In this document: positions 9,801 to 18,800 of the stretch, in pieces
Numbering within the stretch: the stretch's first letter is position 1
Layout: each line of letters begins with the position of its first letter
DNA from: Paenibacillus tianmuensis
GTDB lineage: Bacteria; Bacillota; Bacilli; Paenibacillales; NBRC-103111
DNA length: 64,000 nt
NCBI RefSeq assembly: GCF_900100345.1
Contig: NZ_FMTT01000010.1
Coordinates: forward strand, 62,001-126,000
Direction: 5' to 3'
The notes under the pieces: model-generated
Databases searched by the model: none
The model's input: only the letters and a program-made list of their open reading frames with translations
What the model was told of the DNA's origin: nothing
Position numbers and translations under genes: made by a program

Positions 9801-12394
9801 TTGTCTGCTACTTCTCCTCGTCATCCGCCGTGTTGGGCGATTTCGGTTCCTGCGACTACGCGATCGGCAATCGCTTCCAGATGGCCTACGCGCAACACCG
9901 TCACGAACAGCAGTTGCCGGGCCAGACGCTGGTGATCAACTGGCCGCTCTGGAAAGAAGGCGGAATGGGTCTTGATGAAGGAGAGATCACGGCGAACTAC
10001 CTGAAGTCGAGCGGACAGCGCTTCTTGGAAGCGGAAGAGGGAGTGGAGCTCTTTGACCTGATCCTCTCGCAGAACGACGTGCAGCAGCTGGTCCTCGTCG
10101 GGCAGCCAAGCCGCGTCGAACGCTTCCTCGGAATGGCTGCACAAGCGCCGACAGCGGTTCAACCCACTACGCCGCCGCCGACTGTCAGCGTCTCGTCGGG
10201 CACAGCGATGCGTCCGGAGTTGCAAGGATTCTCGCTTGAGCAATGCATCGAGTGGGATCTCAAAGAACAGGTCAGCCAGATCCTGAAAATCTCCCGCGAC
10301 GAACTCGATGTCGAGGAAAATCTGGTCGACTTCGGGTTTGACTCGATCAGCTTGGCCGAGCTTGGCAACCGTCTTTCCAGGCACTACGGCCTCGAAGTGA
10401 CGCCGGCCTTGTTCTTCAGCCACTCCACGTTGGAAAAATTGACCCTGCACTTCCTGCGCGAACACGAGGCGTTGATGACGCAGCACTACCTTGAACCGAC
10501 TGCCGAACCAGCCCCCGAACCGACACCCGTTCCGGTTGTCGCTCCGATTGTGGCTCCGGCCCGGCAAGAAGTCGCGGTGACAAAAGAGATTCTCGTGCCG
10601 CCGCCGACATCCGGCGTTCACGAACCGATCGCCGTGATCGGGATGAGCGGACGCTTCCCGCAAGCAGACAGCGTGCAGGACTTCTGGCAGAACCTCAAAG
10701 CGGGCAAGAACGCGATCACCGAGATTCCTTCGGATCGCTGGGACTGGCAAAGTGACTATGAAGAAGGCAAAATCACGTCCAAATGGGGCGGATTCGTAAA
10801 AGACGTCGACTGCTTCGATCCGCTGTTCTTCGAGATCTCGCCGAGAGAAGCGGAGTACATGGACCCGAAACAACGCCTGTTCTTGGAGGAAGCATGGCAC
10901 GCGCTCGAAGATGCCGGCTACATGGGCGATCAGATTCGCGGCAAGTTGTGCGGCGTCTACGTCGGTGTCGAAGAGGGTGAATACGGCTTCCTGACAGGGG
11001 ATGGCGGCCCGCTCAACGGCAATCAAAATGCGACGTTGGCCGCCCGCATCGCCTACACCCTCGACTTGAAGGGGCCGAATCTGGCGTTGACCGCCGCTTG
11101 CTCTTCCGGGCTGGTTGCGCTCCATCAAGCCTGCCAAGCCTTGCGCGCAGGGGACTGCGACGTGGCGCTGGCCGGCGGGGTCAATCTTTTGATCTCCCCG
11201 ATGATCTACCGAGGGATGAGCAAGATCGACATGCTGTCCCCGGACGGACACTCGTATGTGTTTGATTCGCGTGCGAACGGGTTGGTGCCGAGCGAAGCCG
11301 TTGCCGTCGTCGTGCTCAAGCCTCTGTCCAAAGCGATCGCCGATCGCGACCAGATCTACGGCTGCATCACAGCGACCGGAGTCAACTACAACGGCCAATC
11401 GAATGGTATCACATCGCCGAACCCGGACGCTCAAGCCGATCTGATCCGCAGCGTGTATGACCGTTATGGAATCGATTCGTCTGACATCCAGTTCGTCATG
11501 TCGCACAGCACCGGGTCGAAGCTAGGCGATCCGATGGAGATCCAAGCGCTGACCAGCGCCTTCCGCAAGCCTGGCGCTCAAACGCAGAACTGTGCGCTCT
11601 CCTCGATCAAGCCGCTCATCGGGCACACGTTTGCCGCATCGGGCATCGTCAGCCTGATCAGCATGCTGATGGCGATGCGCGAACGCACCCTGTTGGGCTT
11701 GCACGGATACGAATCGAGCAACGAGTACATCCGATTTGAGGAGAGTCCGTTCGTCGTCAGCACCGAGAACCGAGCGTGGACGACGCAGGAAGGCCGCCCG
11801 CGAGTCGGCGCGATCAGCACGACAGGGATCAGCGGCACGAATGCCCATGCCGTGATCGAAGAATACATTCCGACCGCGATGGCTGTGCAGGTAGAACGAC
11901 CGGGCGCAGCACAGCAACTGGTGATCCTCTCGGCCCGAAACCACGACCGCCTGCAGCACATGGCGGCTCGTCTGTCCGAGCATCTCGCGAGCGAAGCGGG
12001 CCGATCCCTGACGCTCGCCCAGATCGCCTACACGCTGCAAGTCGGTCGCGAGCCGATGAAAAAGCGCGCAGCCTTCATCGTCTCTTCCAAAGAAGAACTG
12101 CTGCAGCGCTTGCAGGAATACATCTCCTCGCCTGTTGTGGACGAGACCCGTCCTGCACCGGATCGCCACCAAGCCAGAGCCCTTGTGGAAACCGCGCTGC
12201 AAGAGCGCAATCTTGAGCAGCTGGCCGCCCTCTGGCTCTCCGGCAGCAAAGTGCCGTGGCAGCGACTACATGACGGCAAGAACGTGCAGCGCGTCTCGCT
12301 GCCGACCTATCCATTTGTGAAGCGTAGATGCTGGGTGGAGGCCAGGTCGCTACGACATGATGATCGGGATCGAAGTCAGTTGCCACATCCCTGA
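845..12394 (+). CDS. trans-AT polyketide synthase, ER-KS-DH-KR-ACP-KS-KR-ACP-KS
   Basis: A 3849-residue cytoplasmic megasynthase. ATG 845 follows GAGGGGT at 834-839. Order: a short helix (1-30); a PfaD/PksE-type FMN enoyl reductase (about 45-490, glycine motif near 279); KS1 (512-935; Cys681, His816, His856); an intact DH (about 1105-1390; HxxxGxxxxP from His1136, Asp1301, Gln1305); a KR (TGGAGGLG at 1565, Ser1692, Tyr1705) with an Asp in the B-type position; an ACP (Ser1860); KS2 (Cys2139 in DTMCSSS); a KR (TGGLGALG at 2862, Tyr3005); an ACP (Ser3167); and KS3 (Cys3419, His3554, His3594). There is no AT anywhere, as expected for trans-AT systems, so malonyl units must come from a discrete AT outside the window. 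The protein ends soon after the KS3 linker, in 17 residues of frame-shifted sequence (RSLRHDDRDRSQLPHP end). A methyltransferase fragment follows in the DNA. Confidence 0.92.
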   Translation: MKIQEILRALEAKEISPEEAKQALARARSHELQMSAPLANAVRELSVDPAVRLQPESLGHPLFQTRYRTIWSYFAGSMYRGIASEEMVVRMGQAGLLAFFGSAGFQVHELEPVLQRIQARLGSDKPYGMCLIANLNDPDEERRTAELYVDYGVKAIEVSAFSAPTLPLVYLRLKGLSRRNGRLIFPRRLIAKCSHLDTARVFLSPPPEPLVQQLLRYGLISEEEAALSQTIPLVDDLAIEADSGGHTNQGVSFSLLPAIRALKDQLQRQYRYQEEILIGCGGGIGTPEAVASAFMLGADFIFTGSINQCTVESGAHPVVKDLLQSVSIHDMAITVAGDMFEIGAKVQVVKKHTQFAARANKLHQLFHQYNSIDEIPLSIRHEIETKYFKKTFEEVWDLVCAYKRAKHPEQLEEAAENPRFKMGLIFKWYFADSAQATLRGDEQERDNFQIFCGPAMGAFNRWVQGTPYESWQQRHVNTVAEMLMRKACEHLESRQSTSVSAAGAEAVPSFEGAAIAIIGLSGQFPKSKNADEFWNNLAQGRDCISEIPATRWSLDEHYSPDPSAPGKTYSKWMGVLEDADKFDPLFFNISPAEAELMDPQQRLFLESAWQAIEDAGIAPSSLSGSRTGVFVGCGTNDYGQALNHQGLNAQGLMGAASSILSARISYLLNLKGPCLAIDTACSSSLVAMAEACNSLLLGTSDLALSGGVYAAAGPSLHIMTSKAGMLSPDGRCYSFDTRANGFVPGEGVGVLVLKRLEDAVRDEDPIYGVIRGWGVNQDGKTNGITAPSVNSQILLEQDVYERFGIDPETISLIEAHGTGTKLGDPIEVEALTESFRHFTEKTGYCALGSVKSNIGHLLTAAGVAGVIKVLLAMKHRQVPPTVHFNQLNEHIRLAKSPFYINTDLIPWEVPAGMPRRAGVSSFGFSGTNAHVVIEEHLEKESLASAAGEADAPLLFVLSAMTEEQLRTYAASMAGFLERERDLSLASIAYTLQTGRDAREVRLAFVARSRDEARQNFETYAEGRTLPGLLTSQSGTGQEEAQGIANKPLQEIAELWVKGVRLDWSELYADSRPRRAHLPTYPFARERFWVPEPEMEEGEASTLTAALHPLLHSNTSKLTEQRFSSTFTGREFFLSDHQVQGRKVLPGVAYLEMARAALEQAADMPSISLKNVVWARPIIAEEDAVSVQIGLFPEENGEIGFEVYSGLDGEIVHSQGRAVPALSDVEALVLDLASLQAQCGQRERGAAECYDLYRRAGLEYGPAFQGMEHLYVGQEMILARLSLPAAVASTARQFILHPSLLDSALQTAIGFLTDETTLQPALPFALEELEIFGPCTTSMWAFVRRSEGNKPGDKVHKLDLDLCDESGSVRVRMKGYSSRILDRERGAEAGTLMLRPDWTERPVNLQAVQTVYADHLVMLCEVDAEIEQSGMRSLILQTEEKGLAQRFEAYAAHAFEAIKSILQERRKGKALVQIVVPAQGDGQVFAGLSALLKTAQLENPNLVGQLIKVDDASNLAETLRENARCAGDAHVRYQGGKRWGTGWSEVEPGEEVLRIPWKDQGVYLLTGGAGGLGRIFADEIARQVKGATLVLTGRGPLSAEKQAELQSLDANVVYRQVDVTDFAGVMQLIESIQAEHGALHGILHSAGVIRDNLILKKTTAELQDVLAPKVAGAVHLDEATQHLPLDFFVTFSSVAGAIGNPGQADYATANAFLDAFAGYRNERVANGKRSGRTLSINWPLWQDGGMQVEQETEQTLRETLGMIPMQTATGIRALYQGMASEQDQILVVEGDLDRIRAVFAKTAPTAAAGPVSRLEEEPTLISSDFEERAIEYFKTLLSSVLKMPASRIEANAPFEKYGIDSILVMQLTNQLEKTFGSLPKTLFFEYQNLRELTGYFLDAHRVLLQQLLGIGEQERVSESASVAAASTPEPSAVSSRRRSRLAASSTAVHAASVAQPAKAAKGEQDIAILGVSGRYPGARNLQEFWQNLRDGKDCITEIPKDRWDHSLYFDPDKSKPGKTNSKWGGFIDGVDQFDPKFFNISPREAEIMDPQERLFLQTVYEALEDAGYTREMLAKHRGLGLDGNVGVYVGVMYEEYQLYGAEETILGRPLALSGNPSSIANRVSYFFNLHGPSLAVDTMCSSSLTSIHLACQSLQQGGCELAIAGGVNVSIHPNKYLLLGQGKFASSKGRCESFGEGGDGYVPGEGVGAVLLKPLSKAIEDGDQIHGVIKATAINHGGKTNGYTIPNPNAQANVIEQALRKAGLDPSMVSYIEAHGTGTSLGDPIEIAGLTKAFQAGKNAKLQSCAIGSAKSNIGHCESAAGIAGVTKVLLQLKHRQLAPSLHAKVLNPNIDFDATPFVVQQELAEWKRPLVEIGGQVREVPRIAGISSFGAGGSNAHVIIEEYVPAESLRTPVEVTPQNPAVIVLSAKNEERLQELAARLLHAIETQPFTDADLADIAYTLQIGREAHDARMALLVDSLQDLATKLRACVSRQEDVPTLYRGHVKANRDTLSLFLADEELQEAIEKWIQRRKHVKLVDLWVKGLELDWNKLYGEHKPRRISLPTYPFAKQRYWVPEGTAGAARTLMSSSVVENLEVLAPVSTNLQARVQEGSDGTLNIELCDAQGNICVRLTGLQAEPAQAKLAQAKKQPESFELMTFREIWQEQSLPSVTARNAGTLVCFLSDPALQQTVREALKSLSPSLQVEFIAQGSSIPESFQRMQEERRDVFGMLYLWPLEDKALIREYSSIVNILKFLDASGLKPERLLLAGQFENGVERSYFESWIGFERSLGLVLPNTKVTAVLQAGSSSLQDWMPLLWRELHAPQAQSVLYEAGKRHICTVQPTRLEAGQRTVRAGGTYLITGGLGALGYLFAEHLAQKQPVNLILTGRSELDEEKRSKLSDLETLGSQVFYLQADVCDEEQMRAGLVRARDRFGPLHGVLHAAGLSGDESLFAKDIKAFERVLSPKIAGTLLLDELLAEETKLDFVCYFSSSSAVLGDFGSCDYAIGNRFQMAYAQHRHEQQLPGQTLVINWPLWKEGGMGLDEGEITANYLKSSGQRFLEAEEGVELFDLILSQNDVQQLVLVGQPSRVERFLGMAAQAPTAVQPTTPPPTVSVSSGTAMRPELQGFSLEQCIEWDLKEQVSQILKISRDELDVEENLVDFGFDSISLAELGNRLSRHYGLEVTPALFFSHSTLEKLTLHFLREHEALMTQHYLEPTAEPAPEPTPVPVVAPIVAPARQEVAVTKEILVPPPTSGVHEPIAVIGMSGRFPQADSVQDFWQNLKAGKNAITEIPSDRWDWQSDYEEGKITSKWGGFVKDVDCFDPLFFEISPREAEYMDPKQRLFLEEAWHALEDAGYMGDQIRGKLCGVYVGVEEGEYGFLTGDGGPLNGNQNATLAARIAYTLDLKGPNLALTAACSSGLVALHQACQALRAGDCDVALAGGVNLLISPMIYRGMSKIDMLSPDGHSYVFDSRANGLVPSEAVAVVVLKPLSKAIADRDQIYGCITATGVNYNGQSNGITSPNPDAQADLIRSVYDRYGIDSSDIQFVMSHSTGSKLGDPMEIQALTSAFRKPGAQTQNCALSSIKPLIGHTFAASGIVSLISMLMAMRERTLLGLHGYESSNEYIRFEESPFVVSTENRAWTTQEGRPRVGAISTTGISGTNAHAVIEEYIPTAMAVQVERPGAAQQLVILSARNHDRLQHMAARLSEHLASEAGRSLTLAQIAYTLQVGREPMKKRAAFIVSSKEELLQRLQEYISSPVVDETRPAPDRHQARALVETALQERNLEQLAALWLSGSKVPWQRLHDGKNVQRVSLPTYPFVKRRCWVEARSLRHDDRDRSQLPHP
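8800..12330 (+). repeat. Ancestral KR-ACP-KS block, copy 1
   Basis: The segment KR2-ACP2-KS3 of the first PKS resembles the KR-ACP-KS5 segment of the second PKS (15660-19230) far more than the other domains do. Both KRs share GGTYLITGGLG, GYLFAEHLA, VFYLQADVCD and SSSSA...GDFGSCDYAI. Both ACPs share EQC(I/V)EWDLKEQ and DVEENL(V/A)DFGFDSISLAE. Both KS domains share the unusual ACSSGLVA and SHS(T/V)GS signatures. This looks like module duplication within the cluster. Boundaries are approximate and identity is at protein level. Confidence 0.6.
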
Positions 12395-12844
12395 CAAGCA
12401 GGGGCTGTTCCAGAACATGTCCTCGGCCCTCAACGAAGGGGGCAGGTGCTGATGATGGACTTCATCGCGAACCTGCGCGGAGCCATCGCCGATCCGAGCA
12501 TCGACATCTACATCCCGACTGTACAAGGCTGGATCGACCTGCTGGCGGAGCATCACCTCGTTCTTGACGAAGTGATTGACGTCTCCAAGCAGGTCGCCAA
12601 CTCTCTGCATGATCCTGAGCACGCGGAGAATACGAAAGGTCTGCCGGAAGTCGTGCAAAATTCCATTCGGAACTTTGCCAATAGCTCGATCTCGCTTGAG
12701 AAAGGCTGGATCAGCTACTGTCTGTTTGTCATCAGCAAAAATTCAGCTCTCAGCCCGGCAGAACTGCGAGAGCACAACGCAAAGCAGATGTCCAACAGGA
12801 CGCCGTATCCGGAAGCTCGGCGCAACATGTTGCAACAAATCTAA
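12345..12844 (+). pseudogene. Remnant (C-terminal half) of a PKS C-methyltransferase domain
   Basis: Two short overlapping frames join into one recognisable protein. From about 12345 one frame reads GRYDMMIGIEVSCHIPDK and continues to LNEGGR before a stop at 12450-12452. Another frame continues VLMMDFIANLRG and ends at 12844 (TAA). Together they match the second half of trans-AT PKS C-MT domains, including the VANSLHDP motif (usually IANFLHDPDF). One missing G near 12446 explains the break between the frames. The first half, with the glycine-rich SAM-binding motif, is absent: the KS3 linker (LPTYPFVKRRCWV) runs straight into the remnant in the wrong frame. So an out-of-frame deletion plus a one-base deletion destroyed the domain. 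The second part could be translated from ATG 12452 (GAAGGGGG upstream), but it would be inactive. I do not count it as a separate gene. Confidence 0.82.
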
Positions 12845-12858
12845 AGGAGTGAGGGAGC

Positions 12859-15800
12859 ATGAGTTCCGGGATGACCAGAACTGAGATCAAAGAGATCCTG
12901 TTCGAGATCTTCGAACAGACCTTGGGTTTGGAACGCACCGAACTGGAGCAATCGGATACCTTCAAGGAAATGGGGATCGGATCGCTCAATGCGGTTGAAC
13001 TGCTCGAAGCGATCAACGTCCGGTTCGACCTGAACCTGCCGACCAGCATTGTATTTGAATGTGCAGACCTCGAGTCTCTGGCGGTCTACATGGAAAAGCA
13101 GTTCCGTACCCTCGTACAACCTGCAAAACAAGCACAGCCGACGGTATCGGCACCAACGCCGACACCAACACCAGCACCGACACCCACTCCGCCCGCTCGC
13201 GAAGCACGGGTCGAGACCGATGAGATCGCCATCATCGGTCTCTCCGTCCGGAGTGCCGGGGCGAGCGATCAAGAAGAATTCTGGAACCTGATTCGCGACG
13301 GGAAAAAATGCATCAGCGAAGTGAGCGATCCGAAATGCCTGGAATACATCCAAGCCCATTCGTCCAATCCGTTTCCGATCAACTATGGCAAGATGGACGA
13401 CATCGACCGCTTCGACCCGCTCTTTTTTAACATCTCGGCCATCGAAGCTGAGAAGATGGACGTCACCCAGCGTATTTTGCTGGAAGAAACGTACAAGTCT
13501 TTAGAAGATGCCGGCTACACCCCGACGCAGCTGCGCGGGCAGCCCGCCGGCACCTTTATCGGCACCGCCGGTTCCTCGGCGCTCGCTCAAGATTTTTCCC
13601 ATTATTCCATGCTCGGATATGACATCAGCATCCTCGCGGCTCGCATGGCGTACTATCTGGATCTGAAAGGGCCGGCGCTGGCGGTGAACACGGCCTGCTC
13701 CTCGTCGATGGTGGCGATCGACCTGGCCTGCCAGCAGTTGAAGAGCGGGGAGATTAACCTCGCCATCGCAGGCGGAATCACGGTCTACAGCCATCCGGGC
13801 TCGTTCATCTCCATGCACAACGCCGGGATGCTGTCTCCCAATGGCGAGTGCCGTCCGTTTGACGATGGAGCGAACGGCATCGTCGTCGGCGACGGCGTCG
13901 GGGTCTTGATTCTCAAGCGCCTCTGCGATGCCGAGCGGGACAACGACCACATCTACGGCATCATCCGAGGCAGCGGCACCAACCAAGACGGCCAGACCTC
14001 CGGCATCACCGCGCCGAGCTTCCTCGCGCAGAGCCAGCTGCAAGAATCGATCTACCGCAAGTACGAGATCGACGTGGAAGACATTCAATACATCGAAGCG
14101 CATGGCACGGGCACCAAGCTTGGCGATCCGATCGAGATTCACGCCCTTAACAACACCTTCCGCAAGTTCACGACTCAGAAAGGCTTCTGCGGAATCGGTT
14201 CGCTCAAGGCGAACATTGGTCACACGACGGCTGCAGCAGGCGTGCTGGGCGTGATCAAAGTCTTGATGAGCATGAAGCATGGAGAGATGCCGCCCTCCAT
14301 CCAGTATGCACAGGGCAACAAGCACATCGACTTTGCCAACAGCCCGGTCTATGTCAACACAGCTCGTCGCGAGTGGACGCCCAATCGAAATGGCAAGCGC
14401 CTGGCTGCCGTCAACTCGTTCGGCTACAGCGGCACGAATGCCCATGTGGTGATCGAAGACTATCCCAATCCGTCGCGTACGGTTGCAGCGCCGATCAACG
14501 AAGCGATGCCAGGTCTGTTCGTGCTGTCGGCCCAAAGTGCAGAATCGCTGCAAGCCAATGCCGATGCCGCGCTCCGCTACCTCCGCTCTCACCCGGACGT
14601 CTCGCTCCCCGACTTCCTGTACACCTACCAAGTGGCGAGAGAGAGCATGGCACAACGGCTTGCCATCGTTGTCAAAGACCGGGACCAGCTGATCGGCCAG
14701 CTCGAACGCTACCTAGCAGGGGCCGGCAAGTCTGGAGAAGTCTTCGTGGGCACCGTCGGCAAGAACGGCAGCGTCAACGGGATCAATCTGGCCGACACCG
14801 AAGAGGGACAAGCGTTACTCCTGAGCCTGCTGCACAACCGCAAGCTCAAGACGGTTGCAGAACTGTGGGTCAACGGCAACCGGATCGACTGGGAAGGGCT
14901 CTACCCGGCGGGGACGGTCAAGCGACTGACCGGACTGCCGACCTATTCGTTTGCGCAAGAGCGCTACCCGTTGCCTGCGTTTGAAATCGTGCAGACAGGC
15001 TTCGGCAAGCAGGCAAAATCTGCCGTCAACGCCTTGCATCCGCTGCTCCATCGCAACACGTCAGACCTGACCGAAATGCGCTACAGCACCGTCTTTACCG
15101 GCGAGGAGACCTTCCTTCGCGATCGGATGGTGCCGGAATTCGCCCTGTTGGAGATGGCGCGCGCGGCTGTGGAACAGGCGTCCGGCGCTCTGAAGGAAGG
15201 TCGCACCCGCCTTCGTTTGCAAAATATCGTCTGGGAGTCGCCGCTCGCAGTGGGTGCTGACGGGTCGCAGGTGCACATCGCACTGTACCCGGCCGCTAAT
15301 GGCGAGATCTCCTTTGAGATCTACAACGACGAGGAAGAGCTGCACGCATCAGGAAGCGCCGTGCTGACAGAGGACGAAGCGCCACTCCTCGATGCGTCCA
15401 CCTTGCAGGAGCGGGGCGCGCGCGTCACGCTGCCGATGGTGCCTTCGCAGTTTCTGCTCCATCCGCACTTGCCGGATGCCGTGCTGCAAGGGAGTGTGCC
15501 CGCCACCTTGCAAGAGGTCGCGATCTATGCCCCTTGCCCCTCCTCCATGTGGGTTGTGGCAGACGACGGCAACTTCACGTTCTGCGACGAACAAGGCAAG
15601 GTCTGTCTGCAAATCAGCGGTCTGCAAACGCAGAAGAACCGCCCGCAAGCGGTCTCTCCATCCGCCGAGCCGTTTGCCTTGATGACCTTTGAGGAGATCT
15701 GGCAAGAACAAGCTCGAAACAACCACGCGCCGTCCAACTTGAACACGCTGCTCTGCTTCCTCTCGAATGCGGAGGCTCAGCGTGCGGTCGTGGAAGCGGT

Positions 15801-18800
15801 GCAGGCGCGAAGCCCGCAGACGCAGGTCCTTTTCGTCGCGCAAGGGACATCCTGCCAGCAGGCGCTCCGCAGCGTCCAAGAACAGCAGGGGGAAGTTGAT
15901 GCCTTGCTCTACCTCTGGCCGCTGGAAGACGCTTCGCTCGTGGAGGACACGAAACCGATCCTCGACATCGTACAAGCCCTTGCGACGACGAAGCTTAAAG
16001 CCAAGAGCCTGATGCTCGTCGGCCAGCACCGAAATGCGACCGAGCGTGCGTTCCTTGAATCATGGATCGGCTTTGAGCGCTCCTTGGGCTTGGTGCTCCC
16101 GGATACCCGAGCGGCTGTCGTGATGCAAGAAGCCGGGGCCGTTTCCTTGCAGGAGAACATGCATCTCCTTCTGGACGAGCTCAATGCTTCCAAAATCGAA
16201 AGCGTCCTCTACCGAAACGGCAAGCGCCACGTCTGCAAGGTACAGCCGACCCGCATCCAAGCCGGCTCTTCCACCTTGCTGAAATCGGGCGGCACTTACC
16301 TGATCACCGGCGGGCTCGGCGGTCTGGGCTACCTGTTCGCCGAGCATCTGGCTGGCAAACACCCGGTCAACCTGATCCTGACCGGGCGCTCGGCGCTCGA
16401 TGCTGCCAAACAGGCGAAGATCGAAGCGCTTGAAAAACGAGACAGCCGCGTCTTCTATCTGCAAGCGGACGTCTGTGACCGCACGCGTATGGAGGCGGGG
16501 CTTGCAGAAGCCCGGTCGCAGTTCGGCCGTGTTCACGGCGTCCTGCACGCAGCCGGCCTCGTCGGAGCCGAGAGCATTCTCGACAAGGATGACCGCCGGT
16601 TCCAGCAAGTGCTCGCCCCGAAGGTCAAAGGAACGCTTCTGCTCGACGAACTGCTGCAAGGGGAGCCGGAACTTGATTTTACCTGCTACTTCTCCTCTTC
16701 GTCGGCGATCATCGGGGACTTCGGCTCGTGCGACTATGCGATTGCCAACCGCTTCCAAATGGCCTATGGCGAGCTGCGCAACGGGACAACATTCGTCATC
16801 AACTGGCCGCTTTGGAAAGCCGGGGGCATGCATTTTGAGAAGAAAGAAAACACAGAAGCCTACTTCAAGACCAGCGGGCAACGCTTCTTGGAAGTGGAAG
16901 AGGGCCTTGCGATCTTTGACCGCATCCTGTCGCAGAACCGCACCCAGCATCTTGTGATGGTCGGCCAGCCGAGCCGCATCGAACGCATGCTGGGCCTCGC
17001 GAAGTCGGCAGCGCCCACTCCGGTGCCAGTGCATTCCGGCAGCAACACCTCTTCCGGCAAGGGAAGACGTCCGGAGATGAAAGGATTCACGCTCGAACAG
17101 TGCGTGGAGTGGGATCTCAAAGAGCAGATCAGCTCCGTTCTCAAGATTCCGCGCACCAAACTGGACGTCGAGGAGAACTTGGCCGATTTCGGGTTTGATT
17201 CGATCAGCTTGGCCGAGTTTGCCGGTTTCCTGTCGAAACACTACAGCATTGCCGTGACGCCCGCCTTGTTCTTTGAGCATTCCACGATCAGAGCTCTGTC
17301 CCAGTTTTACGCGGTCACACATGGGGAGGCAATGCGGGACTTCTACCAAGAGCAAGCGGCATCCGCACCGGCGATCGCGGCAGCACCTGTCGCTCCAATC
17401 GTCAGCACCCCGTCCAAGCGCCCTTCGCGCAAAAAGACCGGCAAGGCGCGATTCGCGGCCGGAGGAGCGGTGCGCAGTGCGCAGGAGCCGATTGCCATTG
17501 TCGGGATCAGCGGCAGATTCCCGCAGGCGAGCAACGTGCAGGAACTGTGGAAAAACATCCGAGACGGGAAGGAAGCGATCACGGTCGTCCCGTCTGACCG
17601 CTGGGACTGGCGGGAAGAGAAGGGCATGGGCAAATGGGGCGGATTTGTCCCGGACGTCGACCGCTTCGATCCCTTGTTCTTTAAGATCTCGCCCAAAGAA
17701 GCGGAGTACATCGATCCGAAACAGCGCCTGTTCCTGCAGGAAGCATGGCATGCGCTGGAAGATGCCGGCTATATGGGCGAGCGCATTCGCGGAACCGCAT
17801 GCGGCGTCTATGTCGGGGTGGAAGAGGGAGAGTACGGGTTCTTGGTCGGAGAGGACAGTCCGCTGAACAGCAACCAGAACGCCACGCTCGCGGCCCGCAT
17901 CTCCTATGCGCTCAACCTCAAGGGCCCGAACATGGCGATCACCGCCGCCTGCTCGTCCGGTCTCGTCGCGATTCACCAAGCCTGTCAAGCCCTGCGCCAA
18001 GGCGAATGCGACATGGCGCTGGCCGGCGGTGTCAGCCTGTTGATCTCGCCGATGATCCACAACGGCATGGGCAAGCTCGACATGCTCTCCCCGGATGGCA
18101 CCTGCTTTGTGTTCGACGGGCGTGCAAATGGCCTGGTGCCGAGCGAAGCGGTAGCTGTCGTCGTGCTCAAGCCGCTGAGCAAAGCGCTGGAGGATGGCGA
18201 TCAGATCTACGGCTGCATCAAGGGCAGCGCCGTCAACTACGACGGCCAGACCAACGGCATCACCGCGCCAAGCCCTGCGAGCCAAGCAGAGCTGCTTCAT
18301 CAAGTCTACAAGCGCTTCGGCATCAACCCGGCCGACATCCAGTATGTGCTCTCCCACAGCGTCGGTTCCAGATTGGGAGACCCCATCGAGGTGCAGGCGC
18401 TCACCAACGCCTTCCGCCGACACACCGACCGGACGCAATACTGCGCGCTCGGCTCGATCAAGCCGTTGATCGGGCATACGTTCGCCGCATCCGGCGTCGT
18501 CAGCTTGATCTCCATGCTGATGGCGATGAAAGAGCGGACGATTCCGGCTCTGCACAACTATGAGTCGAGCAACGACTACATCAACCTGACAGACAGCCCG
18601 TTCGTGTTTCATACCAAGAACAGATCGTGGACCACGGCCGATGAGCGCCCGCGCCTCGGTGCAGTCAGCACGACCGGCATCAGCGGCACGAACGCGCATC
18701 TTGTGGTCGAAGAATACATCCCGGCGCAGCAAGAGGCGGTCGATCACGAACCGACGGATGCACCGCAGATCATCGTCCTCTCCGCGAAGAATCGCGAGCG

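Noticed and set aside
12452-12844. Separate small gene of about 130 codons between the two PKS genes, perhaps a docking factor.
   Set aside because: Joined with the frame just upstream it reads as the C-terminal half of a PKS C-methyltransferase, so it is a remnant and not a new gene.
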